Shown here: piece after piece, positions 34,725 through 38,757 of the stretch | Layout: each line of letters starts with the position of its first letter | Position numbering within the stretch: the stretch's first letter is position 1 | Assembly: GCA_024641285.1 (NCBI GenBank) | Contig: JAHEDH010000014.1 | Location: forward strand, 1 to 38,757 | Direction: 5' to 3' | Source of the DNA: a bacterium | Lineage (GTDB): Bacteria > Actinomycetota > Acidimicrobiia > Spongiisociales > ZC4RG35 | Length of the DNA: 38,757 bases | Notes under the pieces: generated by a model | What the model saw: the letters and a program-made list of their open reading frames with translations, nothing else | What the model was told of the DNA's origin: nothing | Databases searched by the model: none | Made by a program: the position numbers and the translations under genes

Positions 34725-35650
34725 GGCTCGTCCCTGGTGAGTTGCATGAAGAGCTCTTCGAGCCCGGCCGCTTCCACCCGCCACTCGTAGACGGGGATGC
34801 CGGCGTCGACCAGCCCCGCCAACTGGGCGGCGGAGGCATCGTCGTCGCCCGACAGGAGGAACCCGAGCACCCCGCGTTCGATCGCGACATCGGTGACGTC
34901 GTGGCCCGATTCGAGGACCGCCACGGCATCGTCGACGCGACCGTCCGGCACCCGGGCCGCGACCCGGCGGGTTCCCCGTGCAGCCGCCCTGATCTCGTCC
35001 ATCGACCCCTGAGCCTTCACGACCCCATCGTCGATGACGGCCATGTGCGAGCAGATCCCCTCCAGCTCCGCGAGGATGTGCGACGAGATGATCACCGTCT
35101 TGCCGAGCCGGCTCAGCTCGGCGATCAACTCTCGCAACTGCACCCTGGCTCGCGGGTCCAGCCCAGAGGCCGGCTCGTCGAGGATCAGCAGGTCCGGGTC
35201 GTGCACCAGGGCACGAGCCAGCGAGAGGCGCTGCTTCATCCCCCGCGACAGCGAGTTCACGTCCGAATCGACCTTTTCGGTGAGATCGACCAGCTCGAGC
35301 AGGTCGGAGATGATCGCAGGACGGGACGCGGCGGGGATCTTCTGGGTCGCAGCGAAGAAATCGAGGTACTCCCGCGTGGTCAGCGACTCGTAGAAGCCGA
35401 AGAAGTCGGGCATCCAGCCGAGTTGGCGACGGACAGCTCTCGGATCGGACTGGGGGTCCACGCCCACCACCGTCACGCTTCCGGCATCCCGCTCGAGCAG
35501 CGTGCTCATCACCAACATCGATGTCGTCTTCCCGGCGCCGTTCGGGCCGATCAGGCCGGTGATCGATCCCTCCGGGATCGAGAGGTCGACGCCACCGAGT
35601 GCGGTCACGTCCCCATAGTGCTTCTCGACACCCTCGAACTGGACGATCAT
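34721..35650 (-). CDS. ABC transporter ATP-binding protein in the MoxR operon
   Basis: This 309-residue protein shows Walker A GPNGAGKT (35-42), signature LSRGMKQ (134-140), Walker B LLILDEP (154-160), SSHILAELE (switch His), and a C-terminal extension ending in EWRVEAAGLEELFMQLTRDEP, typical of CcmA-type ABC-2 ATPases. The ATG at 35650 overlaps the upstream stop (ATGA); a second ATG at 35662 would overlap more and is less likely. It energises the permease at 33681-34724. Transporters of this GldA type next to a surface protein gene are used for gliding or for envelope export elsewhere, but here no such function can be claimed. Confidence 0.94.
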   Translation of the reverse strand: MIVQFEGVEKHYGDVTALGGVDLSIPEGSITGLIGPNGAGKTTSMLVMSTLLERDAGSVTVVGVDPQSDPRAVRRQLGWMPDFFGFYESLTTREYLDFFAATQKIPAASRPAIISDLLELVDLTEKVDSDVNSLSRGMKQRLSLARALVHDPDLLILDEPASGLDPRARVQLRELIAELSRLGKTVIISSHILAELEGICSHMAVIDDGVVKAQGSMDEIRAAARGTRRVAARVPDGRVDDAVAVLESGHDVTDVAIERGVLGFLLSGDDDASAAQLAGLVDAGIPVYEWRVEAAGLEELFMQLTRDEP

Positions 35651-37713
35651 CGGTCGCCCCATGACAGCGTGAAGGCGGTCGGCGACATGGGCAGCTCCAC
35701 GAATCCGCCCTCGAACTCCGGTTTGTTGGCTCCGACCCGGAGGATGACGTTGCCGGCCGGGTCGATGAACCGCCCATCGAGGTCCTCGCCGATCTGCACG
35801 TCGACGAGAGCACCCGACACCCAGTCCCAGGCCTGCTGCCCCAACTGGCCTGCTCCGAAACGATCGATCCAGTCGAGCCGCGCCGACGTCACCTCGACAG
35901 GCAGCCGGTAGCCGAGCCACATCTCGTCGGTGCTCACGAACTCGAATCCCGGGCCGCCCGAAGGTTCGACGAATCCGCTCCCGATGCCCAGGAGGGATCC
36001 CCCCTGCGAACCGCCGGAGCCGGCCTGGCCGGCCATCGGCACGATGACGAGGGCATTGCCCTCGCTCGAAACGGGTTGGCCGTCGAGCGTGACGCTGGGC
36101 TGGAAGTCCTCCGAGAACCCGAAGACGAAACGGTCCAACGACCCCTCGAAGGCGAACTGGGCTGCGTTGCCGAGCGGAGAGATGATGCGCCACGCCCTGT
36201 CGTCGAACAAGCCCAGCTGATTGATGACGGCATCGCCCAGGAAGAACCCGAACTCGGTGTCGAGGCCCTGTCCTTGGCCGGCGCGCTTCAGGTCCAGCCT
36301 GACGGTCGATCCGGGCATGAGCGTCACGTCCGCAGTGGTGATCGTCCCGTGGTCGTACACACCCCATGCCCAGTAGCTGAGCTCGCCGTTGTTGGTGACG
36401 TCGACGGCAGTGTCTCCAGAGTCGTCTGCGGTCAGCAGCGTCGTCGACGGCGGCCCGATCGCGTTGGCGCCTGCGAAGCCGAGTTGCTGGAGATCGAACC
36501 TGACGTCTTTGCCGACGACCTGGCCGGACGCGGTGGCGATCGGTCGCCCGACCTCGTCGAAGCGATTGCCCAGCGTTGCCGGGTAGACGATCTCGGCGTC
36601 CGCGAATCCGAGCGAATACGACCCTTCCTTGCCGACCGCGAGCACGACGGCCGTTCTCTCGACCGGTTCCTCCCCGCCGATCATGACGGTGGCGTGGGTG
36701 ATCCCGGCATCCTCGAGGCGCTGGCCGCCGACCACCCAGAACACTCCCAGGGAGGCGAGGCTGATCGCCGGGATGGTGAGCCATGCCCAGTCACGGCGAC
36801 GCAGCCGACGCAACACGAGGAAGTTGACCGGGCCGATCAGCACCGTGTATCCGACGAGTGCGCCGAAGAGCCATGGCAGTTCGGGCACTCCACCGCTTCC
36901 GGCATTGGTGGCGGCGTCGGACAGCCCCTGGTCGGGCGATTGCCAGAACTCCAACGGGGCGCTCCCCCGTGCTCGTGCGATGAGGAGCTCGCCATACGTC
37001 GCGACGTCGGCGATCGAATCGACGACCAGGATTTCGCCATCGTCGAGCCGGAATCGGTCGACATCGCCGCTCGACACCCCGATCGCCTCCAAAGGAGCAG
37101 ACTGTTCGGTCACCAACACCCCGCCGGCCTCGACGAAACTCAGCTCGCGTTCGCCGAACGCACGACTCACGAAGTAGTCCAGGACCCCGATCGGCTGATC
37201 GTCCGTCACTTCCAGCGCGACGATGTCGCGGTCGACGATCGGCGTTCGAAGCTGGTCGAGCTCGTTTCGCGGCCCTCCGGATGTCACGCCGACGAGGACC
37301 TCGTCCACCGGATACCTCGGTGTGACTCTGGCTGTCTCGAGCCGATCGCCTTCGGCGTCGAGGACGTCGACGCGGATCGCCCCGCTCGAATTCGGCGGAG
37401 GCATGGTCAGAACGAACCGCTTGGTCGTGCCGGCAGGGATCTGCGCCGCCGTCGCCACGACGATCGAGCCCATCGTCGCCTGGATGGTTCCATCGAACAG
37501 GACGTCGGAGGTCACGGTGATGAGGAGATCGTACGGCTCACGCGGCTGGATCCAGCCGTCGATACCGGTCGCCACGTCGATCTCGATGGTCGACTGGGCG
37601 GCTGCGGGAACTGCGCCGAACGCGAGCCCACAGGTCAGCGCGAGCAGGGCGAGCTGTCGTTGGGCAGTGTGCACACTGCAGAGACGTAGGCCGGCCGCCG
37701 AAGGTTCCCGCAT
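35647..37713 (-). CDS. Exported beta-rich membrane protein, first gene of the ABC-MoxR operon
   Basis: This 688-residue protein has an N-terminal signal peptide (hydrophobic LALLALTCGLAFGA then AVPAAAQ), a beta-rich domain (about 40-135), a second domain with a GATase-like flavour (about 140-270), two helices (about 283-303 and 315-333; LPWLFGALVGYTVLIGPVNFLVL, WLTIPAISLASLGVFWVV), and a beta-rich C-terminal domain. I do not recognise the family; the layout is reminiscent of GldG-like partners of ABC-2 transporters. ATG 37713 follows TAGCGT by 7 nt; a GTG at 37674 is an alternative that gives a shorter n-region. Confidence 0.78.
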   Translation of the reverse strand: MREPSAAGLRLCSVHTAQRQLALLALTCGLAFGAVPAAAQSTIEIDVATGIDGWIQPREPYDLLITVTSDVLFDGTIQATMGSIVVATAAQIPAGTTKRFVLTMPPPNSSGAIRVDVLDAEGDRLETARVTPRYPVDEVLVGVTSGGPRNELDQLRTPIVDRDIVALEVTDDQPIGVLDYFVSRAFGERELSFVEAGGVLVTEQSAPLEAIGVSSGDVDRFRLDDGEILVVDSIADVATYGELLIARARGSAPLEFWQSPDQGLSDAATNAGSGGVPELPWLFGALVGYTVLIGPVNFLVLRRLRRRDWAWLTIPAISLASLGVFWVVGGQRLEDAGITHATVMIGGEEPVERTAVVLAVGKEGSYSLGFADAEIVYPATLGNRFDEVGRPIATASGQVVGKDVRFDLQQLGFAGANAIGPPSTTLLTADDSGDTAVDVTNNGELSYWAWGVYDHGTITTADVTLMPGSTVRLDLKRAGQGQGLDTEFGFFLGDAVINQLGLFDDRAWRIISPLGNAAQFAFEGSLDRFVFGFSEDFQPSVTLDGQPVSSEGNALVIVPMAGQAGSGGSQGGSLLGIGSGFVEPSGGPGFEFVSTDEMWLGYRLPVEVTSARLDWIDRFGAGQLGQQAWDWVSGALVDVQIGEDLDGRFIDPAGNVILRVGANKPEFEGGFVELPMSPTAFTLSWGDR
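37664..37679. repeat. 16-bp perfect palindrome GCAGTGTGCACACTGC
   Basis: It lies within the first 50 bp of the 688-residue gene, across the alternative GTG start at 37674. Its position near the promoter makes an operator possible, but chance or coding constraint cannot be excluded. Confidence 0.35.
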
Positions 37714-37720
37714 CGTCTGG

Positions 37721-37726
37721 ACGCTA
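37721..37726 (-). promoter_or_regulatory. -10 box (TAGCGT) of the ABC-MoxR operon, leaderless
   Basis: TAGCGT is 7 nt before ATG 37713. Immediately upstream of it an inverted repeat CCCGTC-AGGA-GACGGG (37727-37742) occupies the spacer between the -10 and the expected -35 position, which is a good place for a repressor. Confidence 0.5.
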
Positions 37727-37742
37727 CCCGTCAGGAGACGGG
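37727..37742. promoter_or_regulatory. Inverted repeat CCCGTC/GACGGG at the operon promoter
   Basis: A 6-bp dyad with a 4-bp spacer abuts the -10 box of the eight-gene operon. Candidate operator; no dedicated regulator gene is next to it. Confidence 0.35.
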
Positions 37743-37782
37743 TTCAGTTGGAGGCGCACCGGTGACGCTGCGCCCTCGAGCG

Positions 37783-38403
37783 CTATTTCTTGGCGGCCTG
37801 GTAGTAGGGATCGCTCCCGGATGCGTGATCGGTCACGTCGATCACACCCGAGAGATCCGGGATGGCCTCCATGAGGATCCGTTCGATGCCCTGTCGGAGC
37901 GTGACCTGGGCCATGCCGCAACCCTGGCAACCGCCCATGAGCTTGAGGTAGGCGATCGTCCCATCGACCGACACCAACTCGGCGCCGCCCCCGTGTGAGG
38001 CGATCGCAGGATTGACCTGCTGTTCGAGCACGGTCTGGATCTGGTCGGCGAGCGGCCCGGTGAGATCCCCCTGCGGTGCGGCGATCGTCGGGGTGGCCGG
38101 TGTGTTGGGGTTGTTCATGGCGAGACCTTCGTCCGAAAGGGACAGGCTCGCACCCTCGAGCTTCTCGATGTCTTCGGCCCTGACGATCACGGCGAGCGTG
38201 TCGTGACGCTCGATCACCTGGCTGTCGGCGACGTCCGCAACGGGGACGAAGCTCAAGTCGTAGGTGAACTGACCGGCGCGGATACCGGTGACCTCGATGT
38301 ACAGGCCGTACTCCTCCTCGCCCGGCTCCTGGCCGGCGAGGTTGGTGATCATCTCGATCGCGTCGGCGGCCAGAGTGAGGACGGTGGGTTCTGAATCAGA
38401 CAT
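37783..38403 (-). CDS. nfuA: NfuA-like Fe-S cluster carrier (degenerate A-type domain plus NifU C-terminal domain)
   Basis: This 206-residue protein has a degenerate A-type (HesB/IscA-like) domain without the usual cysteines (about 5-95) and a C-terminal NifU domain (about 115-190), with the CxxC cluster motif in LMGGCQGCGMAQVTLRQGIERIL. NfuA proteins carry a [4Fe-4S] cluster bound between two monomers and hand it to target enzymes. Length and order agree with NfuA (191 aa in E. coli). I choose ATG 38403, 8 nt after a TAGGCT box with no ribosome site; the frame upstream is open but does not look like protein. Confidence 0.9.
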   Translation of the reverse strand: MSDSEPTVLTLAADAIEMITNLAGQEPGEEEYGLYIEVTGIRAGQFTYDLSFVPVADVADSQVIERHDTLAVIVRAEDIEKLEGASLSLSDEGLAMNNPNTPATPTIAAPQGDLTGPLADQIQTVLEQQVNPAIASHGGGAELVSVDGTIAYLKLMGGCQGCGMAQVTLRQGIERILMEAIPDLSGVIDVTDHASGSDPYYQAAKK

Positions 38404-38411
38404 GGGCTCAC

Positions 38412-38417
38412 AGCCTA
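38412..38417 (-). promoter_or_regulatory. -10 box (TAGGCT) of the NfuA-like gene, leaderless
   Basis: TAGGCT lies 8 nt before ATG 38403, same hexamer as at aceE and the DUF1992 gene. It shares the 49-bp spacer with the divergent box at 38440. Confidence 0.45.
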
Positions 38418-38439
38418 CCGCTGATCCCCGGCATTGAGA

Positions 38440-38445
38440 TACCCT
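38440..38445 (+). promoter_or_regulatory. -10 box (TACCCT) of the ATP-grasp-like gene, leaderless
   Basis: TACCCT lies 7 nt before ATG 38453; no ribosome site is present between them. Confidence 0.5.
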
Positions 38446-38452
38446 CGCCACG

Positions 38453-38757
38453 ATGGGATCGCGAGTCGTGGTGGTGTTGCCGACCGAGAGCTATCGCGCT
38501 GCCGACTTCGTCGAGGCCGCCGATGCCATCGGGGTGGACCTCGCCGTGGCGTCCGAGCAACCCATGCCGTTGCTCGCCGACGATCGACAGGTCGTCATCG
38601 ACTGCGACGATCCGGAGGGCTCCGCCCAGCGGGTCGCAGACCTCGCAGCGAACACGCCGATCGATGCGATCATCGCGGCCGATGACGCCGGGGTGGAGAT
38701 CGCCGCCCGGGCATCAGAGCTCATCGGCCTGCCCTCGAGCCCGCTGGCCGCCGTCCA
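38453..38757 (+). CDS. ATP-grasp-like protein, N-terminal part (3' end outside window)
   Basis: About 101 residues are visible before the window ends in an open frame. The start SRVVVVLPTESYRAADFVEAADAIGVDLAVASEQ is a Rossmann-like pre-ATP-grasp domain, followed by IDAIIAADDAGVEIAARASELIGLPSSPLAAV, the pattern seen before the ATP-binding domain of carboxylase/ligase-type ATP-grasp proteins. The catalytic part is outside, so the specific reaction cannot be named. It is transcribed divergently from the NfuA-like gene with 49 bp between start codons. Confidence 0.72.
   Translation, partial: MGSRVVVVLPTESYRAADFVEAADAIGVDLAVASEQPMPLLADDRQVVIDCDDPEGSAQRVADLAANTPIDAIIAADDAGVEIAARASELIGLPSSPLAAV

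Noticed and set aside
34721-36784. Extended ATPase frame to 36784
   Set aside because: The part upstream of 35650 is the antiframe of the exported protein gene (Arg/Gly-rich), and the ATGA junction and Walker A spacing place the start at 35650.
36076-37689. Open frame of 537 codons on the plus strand
   Set aside because: Antisense of the 688-residue exported protein and full of charged residues without hydrophobic core.

Overview
The window is gene-dense, high-GC bacterial DNA with about 34 protein-coding genes and no rRNA, tRNA, CRISPR array or insertion sequence that I can see. It looks chromosomal and actinobacterial. The reasons are a mycobacterial-type PlsB, a homodimeric AceE, frequent GTG starts, many ATGA/GTGA/TGATG start-stop overlaps, and at least eight genes whose start codon lies 6-8 nt after a TANNNT box (leaderless architecture). 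The long threonine stalk on the HD-GYP protein is of the kind common in Acidimicrobiia, so that class is my best guess. It is inference, not proof.

Layout. 1-1479 (+): the 3' end of plsB and a DUF456 membrane protein. 1469-5592 (-): a five-gene unit made of a membrane protein, a winged-helix regulator, an ABC ATPase and two ABC-2 permeases, with an inverted repeat in front. 5593-6052: non-coding, rich in hairpins and heptamer repeats. 6053-7423 (-): a radical SAM protein whose frame continues through an in-frame TGA into the tail Cys-Sec-Ala-Glu-Pro, with a bacterial SECIS-like hairpin just downstream; this is the most notable item here. 7486-13132 (+): an alpha/beta hydrolase, aceE, and an HD-GYP protein with a Thr-rich stalk and a cadherin-like domain. 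13139-16054 (-): XdhC-like and MoaB/Mog-like molybdenum cofactor genes, a membrane protein and a DUF1992 protein. 16133-19230: a divergent Gfo/Idh/MocA dehydrogenase and an aldo/keto reductase plus LLM flavin oxidoreductase pair. 19231-19481: a second heptamer-repeat spacer. 19482-23914 (-): a carbohydrate ABC importer (binding lipoprotein, strong terminator, oversized MalF-like permease, MalG-like permease) with no ATPase gene. 24148-25617 (-): a mismatch-specific DNA glycosylase, a small membrane protein and a DUF429 RNase H-fold protein. 25785-37713 (-): an eight-gene, start-stop-coupled operon encoding a secreted/membrane protein, an ABC-2 ATPase and permease, a coiled-coil membrane protein, a MoxR AAA+ ATPase, a DUF58 protein and two membrane VWA proteins. 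37783-38403 (-): an NfuA-like iron-sulfur protein. 38453-end (+): the start of an ATP-grasp-like protein.

How genes work together. The MoxR/DUF58/VWA genes are a known chaperone-like module, here fused in one operon with an ABC-2 transporter, which suggests an envelope assembly or quality-control machine. XdhC and MoaB/Mog serve molybdenum enzymes whose structural genes lie outside the window. The UGA-containing radical SAM gene implies that the genome encodes SelA/SelB/SelC/SelD elsewhere.
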